Shown here in pieces: positions 6,294 to 15,972 of a DNA stretch of 64,000 nt. The translations under genes were made by a program, and so were the position numbers. Location: NCBI GenBank assembly GCA_963821275.1, contig CAWGDF010000001.1, positions 310,001-374,000 on the forward strand, written 5' to 3'. Under the pieces are notes generated by a model that saw nothing but the letters and a program-made list of their open reading frames with translations, searched no databases and was not told the origin of the DNA. This DNA is from JACVRW01 sp963821275 (GTDB taxonomy: Bacteria; Actinomycetota; Thermoleophilia; Solirubrobacterales; Thermoleophilaceae). The first letter of the stretch is position 1. Every line of letters starts with the position of its first letter.

Positions 6294-8528
6294 TCAGGCC
6301 GTCGCCTCTTGTCTGATCCGCGGCAGCCACTGCAGCGATCTCGGCAGCCACCAGTTCCAATCTCCGAGCAGCTTCATCGTCGCGGGCAGCAGGACCCCAC
6401 GGATGATCGTGGCGTCGATCAGGATCGCGGCGGCCAGCCCGACTCCCATCTCCTTGAAGTCGATGAAGGAGAGTGTCGCGAACACGCTGAACACGAGCAC
6501 CATCACGACCGCCGCCGCCGTGACCGTGCCGGCGCTCCCGGCGATCCCGCGACGCACGGCCTGCTCCGTGTCGAGCCCCCGGTCGTAGGCCTCGCGCACA
6601 CGGGTCAGGATGAACACGTGGTAGTCCATCGAGAGGCCGAAGAGGATCACGAACAGGAACAGCGGCAGCCAGTTGGTGACCCCTCCGTTGGACTCGAAGC
6701 CCAGCAGCTCCTCGCCCCAGCCCTTCTGGAACACCAGGACCAGGATCCCGTAGGCGGCGCCCACCGACAGTAGGTTGAGCACGATCGCCTTGAGCGGGAT
6801 CACGACCGAGCGGAACGTGACCAGCATCAGCAGGAAGGCGAGCCCGAGCACGAACGCGAAGACCAGCGGCATCCGCGTGCTCAGCAGGTCGCTGAAGTCG
6901 CTCGACTGTGCGGCCGAGCCGGTGACGGAGACGGTGGCGCCGTCCACCGCGCCGACGGTCGCCGGAACGAGCTCCTCGCGAACCTCGGCCAGCGCCTGCA
7001 TCGATTCGTCGTCGGTACCGGTGCCGAGTGTCGGGATCTCGACGCTCGCCACCGTGCCGTCCTCGCTCACCTTGACTTCCGTGCCCTCGAGCAGCGTCTC
7101 CGAGGCCTCCGCCTGGCGGACGAGCTCGTCGATGCCGGCCGCAACCGGACCCTGCGTCACGTCGTCTGCCTCCACGACCACTCCGACCCCGTTGGCCTCG
7201 GAGGGAAACGCCTCCCGGTAGCGGTCGTAGGTCTGGACAGCCGGGAGGTCCCTCGGCAGGTCGTCGGTCCCGGTCTGGACCACGTTCATGCCGAGCCCCG
7301 GGATCGCGAGAGCCAGCAGCAGGCCGCCGGCGAGCACTATCGAGAGCACCGGCCGCCGCATGGCGCCGTTGACGACCGACGCCCAGAACCTCGACTCCCC
7401 GGCGGGCGGGCGGCTGCGGGTGAAGGGGATGCGGCCCTTCTCGATCCGGTCGCCCAGCCAGGCGAGCACCGCCGGCAGCACCGCCAGCGTCGCGAACATC
7501 GCAACGAACACCACGCTCACGGTCGCCACGGCAAAGGAGATGAACGTCGCGTCGCCCGTGATGAACATGCCGGCCATCGCGATCACCACGGTGAAGCCTG
7601 AGATCATCACCGCCCGGCCCGAGGTTCGTGCCGCGACCTCGAGCGACTCCCGGGTGCTGCGACCGGCGGCTCGCTCCTCACGCTCCCTGCGCATGTAGAA
7701 GAGCGCGTAGTCGACCCCGACCGCGAGTCCGATGAGCAGGATCAGCGCGTCGGTGTTGCCGCCGAGCGGGAACACCTGGCTCGGGATCGCCACGACGGCC
7801 ATCGTCGCCATCACGGACGTGAGCGCGAGCACCAGCGGGACGCTCGCCGCCACCAGCGCTCCGAGGGCCACGAGCAGGACCAGCAGGGTGATCGGCAGCG
7901 AGAGCTTGCCCGCGCTGGCAACGTCCGCGTTGAGCGTGTCGTTGATCGCCTTGTTCGCGCTTCCGTCGCCGAACTGATCGATCTGGAACTCCGGGTGCGC
8001 CGCCTGCAGCGCGGCGACCGTCCCACCGCTCGGCTCCAGGTTCGTGTTGATGTCCTTCTCGTCGCCGGTCACCTCGAACTGCACGAACGCGGAGTGCCGG
8101 TCCTCCGAGATCGAACCGGCGCCCGGTGAGCGCACGTTCGCGACGTGCTCGGTCCGCTTCAGCGACTGCTCTGTCTCGGCGACCACGGCGGCGAACGCCG
8201 GATCGTCGACGGTGAGCTCCTCGCTCTCGATCAGCACGATCTCCTCCGTCGGGCTGAGGCCGGAGGCGTCGAGCGCCCGCTCGGCCTCGCCGGCCTCGCC
8301 GGCCACCTGCTCGGCGCTCGTCAGGCGCTGGGTCTCGATCACCTTCGCGTTCATCACGACACCGACCAGCACGAGGACCAGCGCCACCCAGCCCCAGATC
8401 GCCAGCTTTCGATGCGAAGCGCTCCAGCGCCCGATGCGCTCCGCCAGCGTCAACTTCTCCTCGGGGCCCGCCTCCTCTACGCGGGCCGTCTCGGGCTCCG
8501 GTGGGTCCTGGATGATGCGAGTCCTCAT
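6294..8528 (-). CDS. MMPL family RND-type membrane transporter
   Basis: A 744-residue inner-membrane exporter with the MMPL/RND architecture. There is one TM helix near residue 42-60, a large extracytoplasmic loop, then five TM helices (about 205-365) including GLAVGVDYALFYMRREREE. A second TM and periplasmic loop follow, and a final five-helix bundle with LFGLSMDYHVFILTRVREA. The GxxxDY segments in TM4 and TM10 are the proton-relay region. The ATG at 8528 has GGGGG and GAGAGG upstream. MMPL proteins export lipids, siderophores or drugs; this one's substrate is unknown. It sits directly downstream of the two-component pair on the same strand, which may control it. Confidence 0.92.
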   Translation of the reverse strand: MRTRIIQDPPEPETARVEEAGPEEKLTLAERIGRWSASHRKLAIWGWVALVLVLVGVVMNAKVIETQRLTSAEQVAGEAGEAERALDASGLSPTEEIVLIESEELTVDDPAFAAVVAETEQSLKRTEHVANVRSPGAGSISEDRHSAFVQFEVTGDEKDINTNLEPSGGTVAALQAAHPEFQIDQFGDGSANKAINDTLNADVASAGKLSLPITLLVLLVALGALVAASVPLVLALTSVMATMAVVAIPSQVFPLGGNTDALILLIGLAVGVDYALFYMRREREERAAGRSTRESLEVAARTSGRAVMISGFTVVIAMAGMFITGDATFISFAVATVSVVFVAMFATLAVLPAVLAWLGDRIEKGRIPFTRSRPPAGESRFWASVVNGAMRRPVLSIVLAGGLLLALAIPGLGMNVVQTGTDDLPRDLPAVQTYDRYREAFPSEANGVGVVVEADDVTQGPVAAGIDELVRQAEASETLLEGTEVKVSEDGTVASVEIPTLGTGTDDESMQALAEVREELVPATVGAVDGATVSVTGSAAQSSDFSDLLSTRMPLVFAFVLGLAFLLMLVTFRSVVIPLKAIVLNLLSVGAAYGILVLVFQKGWGEELLGFESNGGVTNWLPLFLFVILFGLSMDYHVFILTRVREAYDRGLDTEQAVRRGIAGSAGTVTAAAVVMVLVFSVFATLSFIDFKEMGVGLAAAILIDATIIRGVLLPATMKLLGDWNWWLPRSLQWLPRIRQEATA

Positions 8529-8643
8529 GACCTCTCCCCCTTGTTGAGCGGACGGGTCGAGCCTCGCCGGGCGCGGGCGCCGCGCCTAGCCAGAGGCCTG
8601 GCATCCAGGGGGGCGGTTTTCTGGTGTATCGGCCGGGAAGGCC

Positions 8644-9288
8644 CTAGGAACTCAGGAACAGCAGGACTGCGAGCACTCGCCGCGACTCGCTGCCCGTCGA
8701 CGGCAGGCCGAGCTTGCCGAAGATCGACGAGACGTACTTCTCCACCGCCCGCTGGGTGATCACGAGCTTCTCGGCGATGCCCTGGTTCGAGCTGCCGGTG
8801 GCCATCAGCTCCAGCACCTCGCGCTCGCGGGGCGTCAGCTCGGTCAGCGGATCGTCGCTCCGCCGGCGGGAGAGCATCGTCGACACGATGATCGGGTCGA
8901 GCGCCGAACCGCCCGCGGCGACCCTGCGCACGGCGTCGACGAACTCGTCGACCTCGGTGATGCGGTCCTTGAGCAGGTAGCCGGTGCGTTCCGCCGAGTC
9001 GGCGAGCAGCTTCATCGCGAGCCCGACCTCGACGTACTGGGAGAGGACGAGCACGCCGACCTCCGGATGCTTCTCGCGGATCTCGAGCGCGGCCCGCAGC
9101 CCCTCGTCGGTGTGGCTGGGGGGCAGCCTGATGTCGACGATCACGACGTCGAGCTCGTAGCTGTTGACCTTGACCATCAGCTCGTCCGCGCTGCCGCACT
9201 GAGCGATCACGTCGAGGCCGGCGTCGCCGAGCAGCCTCGCGATGCCCTCCCGAAGCAGGACGCTGTCCTCCGCGATCGCTACTCGCAC
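8644..9288 (-). CDS. NarL/LuxR-family response regulator
   Basis: A 214-residue regulator. The receiver domain is at residues 1-120, with the phosphoacceptor Asp in VVIVDIRLPP near residue 49 and the conserved Lys in GYLLKDR. A LuxR helix-turn-helix follows at about 145-205 (LTPREREVLELMATGSSNQGIAEKL, shown in two parts: LTPREREVLELMA and GSSNQGIAEKL). The GTG start at 9288 lies within the end of the histidine kinase gene, a 10-base overlap that couples their translation. The frame is open further upstream but lies inside the kinase. It is the cognate regulator of the kinase at 9279-11036. Confidence 0.92.
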   Translation of the reverse strand: MRVAIAEDSVLLREGIARLLGDAGLDVIAQCGSADELMVKVNSYELDVVIVDIRLPPSHTDEGLRAALEIREKHPEVGVLVLSQYVEVGLAMKLLADSAERTGYLLKDRITEVDEFVDAVRRVAAGGSALDPIIVSTMLSRRRSDDPLTELTPREREVLELMATGSSNQGIAEKLVITQRAVEKYVSSIFGKLGLPSTGSESRRVLAVLLFLSS

Positions 9289-11036
9289 GGCAGCTCCGCC
9301 CGGACGCGGGTGCCGCCGCCGCGGGGCGTCCACACCCGCAGACTTCCACCGAGCGCCTCGACGCGATCGGCGAGCCCGCGCAGCCCTGAGCCGCGCTCGG
9401 TGTCGGCGCCGCCGACGCCGTCGTCGACCACCTCTATGACGAGGTCGCCGTCGCGCCGCACCACCTCGACCGAGGCCGAGCCGGCCTGGGCGTGCTTGGC
9501 GACATTGGTCAGGCTCTCGGAGACCACGTAGTAGGCGGCCACCTCGACGGCCTCGTCCAGGCGGTCCTCGACCTCGACGCGAAGGGTCACCGGGACGGCC
9601 GAGGTGGCGGCGAGCGACTGGAGCGCGACGGCCAGCCCGTGGCCGCTCAACACCGCCGGATGCAGGCCGCGGGCCACGTCGCGAAGCTCGTCGAGCGAGA
9701 CCGCGATCTCGGCCCGGGCCTGCTCGATTCGCGCCAGTGCCTCCGGGTCGCCGTTCAGCTTGGTGCCCATCAGCCCCAGCTCCAGTGACAGGGCTATCAA
9801 GCGCTGTTGGGCGCCGTCGTGAAGGTTGCGCTCGAGTCGCTTGCGCTCCTCCTGACCGGCCTCGATCACCCTGATTCGAGACCCCTCGAGCTCCTCGAGT
9901 CGGGCTCGCAGCTCAGCCTGGAGCCGGCCGTTCTCGAGCGCGATGGCCGCGGCCGCCCGGACAGCATCGAGCAGCTCCGGCTCCTGTTCGAGCGCCGAGT
10001 CGTGCACCAGCGCGGCGACGTGCACCCCGTCGCGGTCGATGAAGGTGGTCGCTCGCCCCTCCCCCTCGCCCGGCAGACGCATCTCTCGGCCCTGTGAATC
10101 GCTCCAGCTGCCGAACTGAGGCAGCCAGTAGGCCAGCTCGAGCGAGGGGTCGCCGAGCGACCGCGCGATCGGCTCCCGCAGGTCCTGGGGCGTCGGGTCG
10201 GAGCGCAGCTCCACGAGCAGATCCCCCACCGCCGAGCGCGCGAGCCGTGCGTCCAGCAGCGCGATGAGAAAGGCGACCGGCGCCCAGCCGATGACGAAGA
10301 ACGTGGCCCGCTGGACGGTGACGAACGCCTCGCCCTGGAAGAAGGCACCCATGATCAGCAGCGCGATCATCATCCCCAGTGCGACGACGAACGAGTCCAC
10401 GAGCAACGCCGACGAACGGCGCAGCGGCGGTCCGGACTGGCGCCGGCGATACACGAGCACGACGATGCTGGCCAGGGCAAGCCCGGCGAGCGTGACGAGC
10501 TGGACGTCGAGGAGCGTCATCGCCAGGTCCGGTTCGTCGACGACCGCGAGCACGTTGTCTGGCCTGAAGCCGCCGAGCGCGAGGCCCACCAACTCCAGCC
10601 CCACCGCCACGAAGTACGCCGTGCCGACGATCACCCGCTCGGCAACGCCCGGCAGTCGACCGGACGGGAAGGACAGGTACACGTGGAAGAACACGGCGAA
10701 GGGAAAGAGGTCCATCGCCTGGCCGAGGGTGAAGGGGAGGGCGCCGCTGGCAGAGGCGAGGCTGGAGAGCGACGTGGCGAAGCCCGCCGCGATCATCAGG
10801 GGCCCGAGGCGGCTCTCGGGCCGGCGCCGCCACGCGACGATGCCGCTGAACACGTACGAGAGGACGATCCAGTCCAGGAGGCCCGCCTGGAGCGCCGGCT
10901 CGTCGCCCGGGAACTCGCTGGTGAGCCGGAGCGCCATCACCATGCCCGCGGCCAGAAGAGCCGCCAGCCCGATGGCCACCAGCACACCGGTGGCGGGCGC
11001 GCGCGGACTCCGGGCAGCGGGCACGATGCTTCCCAT
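9279..11036 (-). CDS. NarL-type sensor histidine kinase with multi-TM N-terminus
   Basis: A 585-residue kinase. The N-terminal 280 residues form about seven or eight TM helices, starting with TGVLVAIGLAALLAAGMVMAL. A GAF-like linker follows, and then the HisKA_3 dimerisation motif ERKRLERNLHDGAQQRL with the phosphorylated His near residue 400. The HATPase domain has SESLTNVAKHAQA (N box) and VVDDGVGGAD (G1 box). It lacks a large extracytoplasmic sensor loop, so it probably senses the membrane or a small lipophilic signal. Its stop overlaps the response regulator start. The MMPL exporter downstream is a likely target. Confidence 0.92.
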   Translation of the reverse strand: MGSIVPAARSPRAPATGVLVAIGLAALLAAGMVMALRLTSEFPGDEPALQAGLLDWIVLSYVFSGIVAWRRRPESRLGPLMIAAGFATSLSSLASASGALPFTLGQAMDLFPFAVFFHVYLSFPSGRLPGVAERVIVGTAYFVAVGLELVGLALGGFRPDNVLAVVDEPDLAMTLLDVQLVTLAGLALASIVVLVYRRRQSGPPLRRSSALLVDSFVVALGMMIALLIMGAFFQGEAFVTVQRATFFVIGWAPVAFLIALLDARLARSAVGDLLVELRSDPTPQDLREPIARSLGDPSLELAYWLPQFGSWSDSQGREMRLPGEGEGRATTFIDRDGVHVAALVHDSALEQEPELLDAVRAAAAIALENGRLQAELRARLEELEGSRIRVIEAGQEERKRLERNLHDGAQQRLIALSLELGLMGTKLNGDPEALARIEQARAEIAVSLDELRDVARGLHPAVLSGHGLAVALQSLAATSAVPVTLRVEVEDRLDEAVEVAAYYVVSESLTNVAKHAQAGSASVEVVRRDGDLVIEVVDDGVGGADTERGSGLRGLADRVEALGGSLRVWTPRGGGTRVRAELPCE

Positions 11037-11097
11037 GGTTGGCGGGGCGGCTCGCTCGATGCGGCCGAGCCGAGCCTACCTCGCCGGCCCCCCGGGG

Positions 11098-11127
11098 CTC
11101 ACCCCGGGCGGCGTCGCCCGGGGTGAG
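11098..11127 (-). terminator. Strong hairpin, probable terminator of the FAD oxidase gene
   Basis: A perfect 13-base GC-rich stem (CTCACCCCGGGCG / CGCCCGGGGTGAG) with a 4-base loop lies 15 bases downstream of the FAD oxidase stop. No U-run follows, as is common for actinobacterial terminators. It separates that gene from the histidine kinase gene. Confidence 0.7.
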
Positions 11128-11141
11128 GCCAGGTACGGCTC

Positions 11142-12539
11142 CTACTTCTTCGGCCGGATGTTCTGATTGTGGTGGAAGGTGTTGTCCGGGTCGTAGACCG
11201 CCTTGATCTCGGCCAACCGGTCGTAGTTGTCCCGGTAGCTGGCCCGGACCCGCTCCTGGCCTTCCTCCATCATCATGTTGACGTAGGCGCCGCCGGCGGA
11301 GTGCGGGTGCAGCGCCTCCTGGTAGTCGATGCTCCAGCGCCGGATCGCGTCGACGTTCGCCGGGTCCGGATCGACGCCCGCGAACACCGCGCCGTAGTTC
11401 GCGTCGCGGTAGCTCCAGGGCGTGTCGGAGGGACCGACGTCATGGGCGGCTCCGTCGATCGGGTACAGGTGCATCGTCGACTGCGGCGTCGGCAGCTCGC
11501 GGCCGAAGCGGGCGTGGATCTCGACCGCCTCATCCGGGATGTCCTTGACGAAGTCCGCGCGCCAGTACCACTGGTCGCCGGCCGGGTATAGCCCGTCGAA
11601 GGCACTCTGGAGGGCCGGGTGCGGCATCGTGTGCGGCCCGTGGAGCAGCGGCTCCGGGAGGGCCTCCAGCAGCGGCGCCATCGCCGCGCCGGCCGCCTCC
11701 TCGTCCTCTCCTGCGTAGCACCACACGACCCCGCAGATCTTTCGCCCGTGTATCTCCTCCGGGAACGGCGGGGCGGGCGGCACGGCGCCGAACAGGAAGA
11801 ACCCGCCCAGCTCGCGCGGCGCCTGCGGTAGGAACTCGCGGTAGGCCGATAGGACCTCGGCGCCGGACTCCACCGGCCAGAACGTCGGCCCGCCGACGAT
11901 CGTGCCCACCTCGTGGAGGCGGAACAGGAAGGACGTGACGACCCCGAAGTTGCCGCCGCCGCCCCTGATCGCCCAGAACAGGTCGGGGTTCTCCTCGGCG
12001 CTTGCGAGCACGCGCTCGCCGCTCGCCAGCACGACTTCCGCCTCGAGCAGGTTGTCGATCGCGAGGCCGTGCTTGCGGGTCAGGTGGCCCAGGCCGCCTC
12101 CGAGGGTGAGACCGCCGACGCCCGTGGTCGAGATGATGCCGCTCGGGGTCGCGAGACCGTACTCGTTGGTTGCACGATCGACCTCGCCCCAGGTGGAGCC
12201 GCCGCCTACGCGAACGGTCCGCGCCTGCGGGTCGACCTGGACGTCCCGCATCAGCGAGAGATCGATCACGACGCCGTCGTCGCACGATCCGAGACCGGCG
12301 CCGTTGTGGCCCCCGCCGCGAACGGCCAGCACCAGGTCGTGGTCGCGTGCGAACCAGATGGCCTTCGCGACGTCATCGGGGTCCGTAGGACGTGTGATCA
12401 GCCCCGGGCGCTTGTCGATCATGCCGTTGTAGACCTTGCGGGCCTCGTCGTACGCGGAGTCCTCCGGTCCGATCACCGTTCCCTGGAATCCCCGCAGCTC
12501 CTGGCGTGCGGCGCTGGCGGCTGTGGCAACACTGCTCAT
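11142..12539 (-). CDS. FAD-linked oxidase (BBE-like, VAO/PCMH fold)
   Basis: A 465-residue flavoenzyme. The PCMH FAD-binding domain has LVLAVRGGGHNGAGLG near residue 70. The His there is the usual site of 8-alpha-histidyl FAD attachment. Next come TPSGIISTTGVGGLTLGGG and then AIRGGGGNFGVVTSF. The C-terminal berberine-bridge segment AYVNMMMEEG...YRDNYDRLAEIKAVYDPDNTF ends the protein. The second FAD-linking Cys of bicovalent members is replaced by Gly (GHLTRKHGL). The ATG at 12539 has GAGGAGG six bases upstream. No signal peptide is seen. Members oxidise sugars, alkaloids or polyketides; the substrate is unknown. It is divergent from the LAL regulator at 12672, a likely controller. Confidence 0.9.
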   Translation of the reverse strand: MSSVATAASAARQELRGFQGTVIGPEDSAYDEARKVYNGMIDKRPGLITRPTDPDDVAKAIWFARDHDLVLAVRGGGHNGAGLGSCDDGVVIDLSLMRDVQVDPQARTVRVGGGSTWGEVDRATNEYGLATPSGIISTTGVGGLTLGGGLGHLTRKHGLAIDNLLEAEVVLASGERVLASAEENPDLFWAIRGGGGNFGVVTSFLFRLHEVGTIVGGPTFWPVESGAEVLSAYREFLPQAPRELGGFFLFGAVPPAPPFPEEIHGRKICGVVWCYAGEDEEAAGAAMAPLLEALPEPLLHGPHTMPHPALQSAFDGLYPAGDQWYWRADFVKDIPDEAVEIHARFGRELPTPQSTMHLYPIDGAAHDVGPSDTPWSYRDANYGAVFAGVDPDPANVDAIRRWSIDYQEALHPHSAGGAYVNMMMEEGQERVRASYRDNYDRLAEIKAVYDPDNTFHHNQNIRPKK

Positions 12540-12659
12540 CCAGTCCTCCTCGATCGCTTCGTGGTCACACCGACAGGCTGGCCGCTGCATCCGGTCCTGT
12601 CATGACCCGAGCTGACCGACTTTTGCTCCCGCCCTCCGACCCGCATCCGGGTGGGATGA

Positions 12660-12669
12660 TCAGATCTGA
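12660..12669. promoter_or_regulatory. Perfect palindrome just before the LAL regulator start
   Basis: TCAGATCTGA is a perfect 10-base palindrome two bases upstream of the ATG at 12672, in the 132-base region between divergent genes. It could be an operator half or a chance dyad. Confidence 0.25.
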
Positions 12670-12671
12670 CT

Positions 12672-15629
12672 ATGCAGGACCTCCCTGGCCCCCTTCGTCC
12701 CACGTCGACGTTTCCGTTCGTCGGTCGGTCGGCCGAGATGGAGCGCCTGCGAATGCTCATGCCGAGCGCCGAGGGCGAGGGGCGCCGGGTCGTACTCCTA
12801 GGCGGGGAGCCGGGCTCGGGCAAGAGCCGGCTGGTGCGCGAGTTTGCCGCCGAGGCCGCGGGCGACGGCGCCCTGGTGTTGTACGGCGCCTGCGACTCCG
12901 AGGTCCGCACTCCGTTCGGCCCCATTGTCGAGGCGCTCGACCAGCTGGTGCGGGTCACCGAGACCGACGAGCTGCGCGAGGCTCTGGGCGCGGGCGGCGG
13001 CGAGCTCACCCGCCTCCTTCCCAGCCTGGGTGCGCGGCTCGACGGCCTGGCGCCGGCGGTGGAGGCCGACCCGGATACCGAGCGACACCGGCTGCACACG
13101 GCCGTGGCCGATCTGCTGACCGGCGTCACCAGGCGCCGGCCCGCGCTCCTGGTGCTCGAGGACGCGCACTGGGCCGACGCTCCCACCCTCCTCCTCCTGC
13201 GCCATCTTGCCCGCGTGGGGAATGCGCGGGCCCTGCTGCTCGCGACGTTCCGTGACACCGACGCCGACAAGCCGGACACGCTCTCGGAGACGCTCGCCGA
13301 CCTGCGGCGCTACGACGTCGCCCGGCTCCGCCTGGCGGGGCTCTCGGGCGAGGACGTGGCCGAGTTCGTCCGGCTCGCCGGCGGCGGTGAACCCGGCTCC
13401 GAGCCCCGCGAACTGACACGAGCGATCCGCGATCTCACGGAGGGCAATCCGTTCCTCGTCTGCGAGCTCTGGCGCGCTCTGGTCGAGACCGGCGCTGTCG
13501 AGCTCGAGGACGGCGAGATCCGGGTCACCCGCTCGCCCGCCGAGCTCGGCAGCCCAGAGAGCGTCCGCGAGGTCGTCAGCCAGCGCCTCTCCCGGCTGGC
13601 GCCCCGGACCACCGACCTGCTCGAGGTGGCGGCGACGGCGGGAGCGGAGTTCGACCTGGAGATCGTGCGCCGCGCCACCGCCTTCGAGGAGCCGGAGCTT
13701 CTTGCGGCGCTCGACGAGGCGGTCGGCAGCGGGATGATCGAGGAGCTGGCCGCGCGCCGGCTGGCGTGGCGATTCACCCATGAGCTCGTGCGCCGCGCGC
13801 TGTACGACCGGCTGTCCGGGATACGACGAGCCGAGTTGCATCTTCGGGTCGGCGAGGCCCTCGAGTCCGCCGATGCGCCGTCGGGCAGGGCCCTCGCCGA
13901 TCTCGCCCGTCACTTCGCCGCCGCTGCCCCCTTCGGGGAGGCCGGGCGAGCGGTCGAGTACAACCTCCTGGCGGCGCGGGCGGCAGCCGCGGCGCTCGCG
14001 TTCGAGGAGGCGGCGGAACGGCTGCGCACCGCCCTGGGCTTAGGGATCGACAGCCCGGTGGAGCGTGCGGCGATCTTGCTCGAGCTGGGCCAGGCAACCC
14101 ACCGAGCGGGCAAGGCGCTCGACGCGATCGCCGCATTCAGAGCTGCGGCGGACGTCGCCCGAGAGCTGGGAGACGCAGGGCTGCTGGCCCGGGCGGCGAT
14201 TGGCTACGAAGACGCATGCTGGCGGCCGGGGATCTTCGACCGCGGAGCCGACGAGCTCCTCGAGGAGGCGGCGGCGGAGCTGGGAGAGGAGGACTCGGAG
14301 CTACGCGTGGGCCTCCTCAGCGGCCTCGCGCGTGCGCTCGATTTCCAGGGCAAGCGCGAGCGCGCGGCAGTCGTCCGGACGAGCGCGATCTCGATGGCCC
14401 GCCGGCTCGGGGACCAGGCTGGCCTGGCCACCGTGCTGATGCGCTCCTACTGGTCGCGCGGGACCACACCGCTCGAGGAGATCCTCGCCATGCTGACCGA
14501 GGCCAGAACCCTCGCGGAAGAGCTCGGCAACACCGAGATCTACGTCGAGGCCATGTCCTGGTGCATACCCGCCTTCGTAGCGCTCGGCGACATGCAGTCC
14601 GCCAACCGCGAGGTCGCCGTGCTGCGTGAGCACGCGGAGCGAACCGCTCAGCCGTTCATGATCCACGTGGCCGAGCACTACGCCGCCGCGCTGGCGCTCT
14701 GTGACGGTCGCCTCGAGGAGTCCGAGATCCTGGCCGAACGCTCCCATGAGCGAAGTCGGCTGCTGACCGGCCGTGACGCGTCGGGCATTCACGGGATCCA
14801 GATGTTCAGCGTCTGGCGCGAGCGCGGGCGGCTGGCGGAGCTCGCCCCCGTGGTCAGGATCCTGGCGGGCCAGGCCTCGCGCGAGGGGCCCTGGCGACCG
14901 GGGCTGGCCGCGCTGCTCGCCGAGCTCGGGATGGAGACGGAGGCGAGGCGCGAGCTCTCTCGAGCGGTCGCCGACGGGCTCGAGCCCTTCCGCGCATCGC
15001 TCTGGGTCGCCGCGCTCGCCTATCTGGCGGACGCCGCCTCGGCTCTCGGCGACGAGAAGGTTGCGGCCCTGCTCTATCCAGAGCTCGAGCCCCTCGCCGG
15101 CTCCAACGTGATGATCGGGCATCTCGTCTCCTGCTACGGCGCCGCCGATCGTTACCTCGGCATGCTCGCCGCGACACTCGGCGAGTGGGAACGCGCCGAG
15201 GCGCACTTCGAGCGAGGCATGAAGCTCAACCGGCAGATGGGAGCCGATACGTGGCTCGCGCACACGGCCTACGAGTACGGGCGCCTCATTGTCTCCCGTG
15301 ACCGCGGGGACGGTCAGAAAGCCGAGCTTCTGCTGGGCGAGGCCAGCCGGCTGGCCGAGCGGATCGGCATGCCGGGCCTGCTGTCGCGGCTCCGGGCGCT
15401 CGGGTCACCGGCCGCGGCAGCGACCCTGCCGGACGGGCTCTCCCCCCGCGAGGTCCAGATCCTCGGGCTCGTGGCCCAGGGGCTGAGCAACCGCCAGGTC
15501 GGCTCGACGCTCTCGATAAGCGAGCACACGGCCGCCAACCACGTCCGCAGCATCCTGCGCAAGACCGGCTGCGCCAACCGGACCGAGGCCGCTTCCTACG
15601 CTCACCGGCACGGCCTCGCCTCGACCTGA
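12672..15629 (+). CDS. LAL-type LuxR regulator with AAA ATPase domain
   Basis: A 985-residue STAND-type regulator. The N-terminal ATPase has FVGRSAEMERL, Walker A GGEPGSGKSR (about 44-53) and Walker B LLVLEDAHWAD near 160. A long helical/TPR-like middle region spans about 300-900. The C-terminal LuxR HTH (about 920-980) contains LSPREVQILGLVAQGLSNRQ followed by NHVRSILRKTG. The length is typical for the LAL (MalT-like) group. Such proteins are usually inducer-activated transcription activators. No clear Shine-Dalgarno precedes the ATG. It may activate the divergent FAD oxidase, but that is inferred from position only. Confidence 0.93.
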   Translation: MQDLPGPLRPTSTFPFVGRSAEMERLRMLMPSAEGEGRRVVLLGGEPGSGKSRLVREFAAEAAGDGALVLYGACDSEVRTPFGPIVEALDQLVRVTETDELREALGAGGGELTRLLPSLGARLDGLAPAVEADPDTERHRLHTAVADLLTGVTRRRPALLVLEDAHWADAPTLLLLRHLARVGNARALLLATFRDTDADKPDTLSETLADLRRYDVARLRLAGLSGEDVAEFVRLAGGGEPGSEPRELTRAIRDLTEGNPFLVCELWRALVETGAVELEDGEIRVTRSPAELGSPESVREVVSQRLSRLAPRTTDLLEVAATAGAEFDLEIVRRATAFEEPELLAALDEAVGSGMIEELAARRLAWRFTHELVRRALYDRLSGIRRAELHLRVGEALESADAPSGRALADLARHFAAAAPFGEAGRAVEYNLLAARAAAAALAFEEAAERLRTALGLGIDSPVERAAILLELGQATHRAGKALDAIAAFRAAADVARELGDAGLLARAAIGYEDACWRPGIFDRGADELLEEAAAELGEEDSELRVGLLSGLARALDFQGKRERAAVVRTSAISMARRLGDQAGLATVLMRSYWSRGTTPLEEILAMLTEARTLAEELGNTEIYVEAMSWCIPAFVALGDMQSANREVAVLREHAERTAQPFMIHVAEHYAAALALCDGRLEESEILAERSHERSRLLTGRDASGIHGIQMFSVWRERGRLAELAPVVRILAGQASREGPWRPGLAALLAELGMETEARRELSRAVADGLEPFRASLWVAALAYLADAASALGDEKVAALLYPELEPLAGSNVMIGHLVSCYGAADRYLGMLAATLGEWERAEAHFERGMKLNRQMGADTWLAHTAYEYGRLIVSRDRGDGQKAELLLGEASRLAERIGMPGLLSRLRALGSPAAAATLPDGLSPREVQILGLVAQGLSNRQVGSTLSISEHTAANHVRSILRKTGCANRTEAASYAHRHGLAST

Positions 15630-15669
15630 GGCCGCGCGCGGCCAGCCCTTACGGTCTAGGATCAAAGCC

Positions 15670-15963
15670 ATGCCGCTCTACATGATCGAGCGCAAGTTCG
15701 CCGACCAGCTGGACCTCTCGAGCGAGGACGTAGACCTCATCGACGAGGTGAACACCGACGAAGGAGTGCGCTGGGTGTTCTCGTTCCTGAGCGCGGACCG
15801 GCGCCGCACGTACTGCCTATACGAGGCGCCCTCGCCGGAAGCGATCCTGGCGGCGGCCCGGCGCGCGGACGTCCCGGCCGACGAGATCGTGGAGGTGGGC
15901 CCCGCCGCCCCGCAGCTGTCCGAACGACTCAGGGACTGGGTGGACCAGGTTCCGGCCCGCTGA
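15670..15963 (+). CDS. DUF4242 family protein (SCO4226-like)
   Basis: This 97-residue protein fits DUF4242: MPLYMIERKF at the start, WVFSFLSADRRRTYCLYEAP in the middle (the Y-C-x-Y-E-A-P motif) and SPEAILAAARRADVPADEI near the end. A Streptomyces homologue binds nickel, but most members are uncharacterised. It follows the LAL regulator by 40 bases on the same strand and converges with the gene at 15973-16302. Confidence 0.8.
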   Translation: MPLYMIERKFADQLDLSSEDVDLIDEVNTDEGVRWVFSFLSADRRRTYCLYEAPSPEAILAAARRADVPADEIVEVGPAAPQLSERLRDWVDQVPAR

Positions 15964-15972
15964 CCGCTCCGC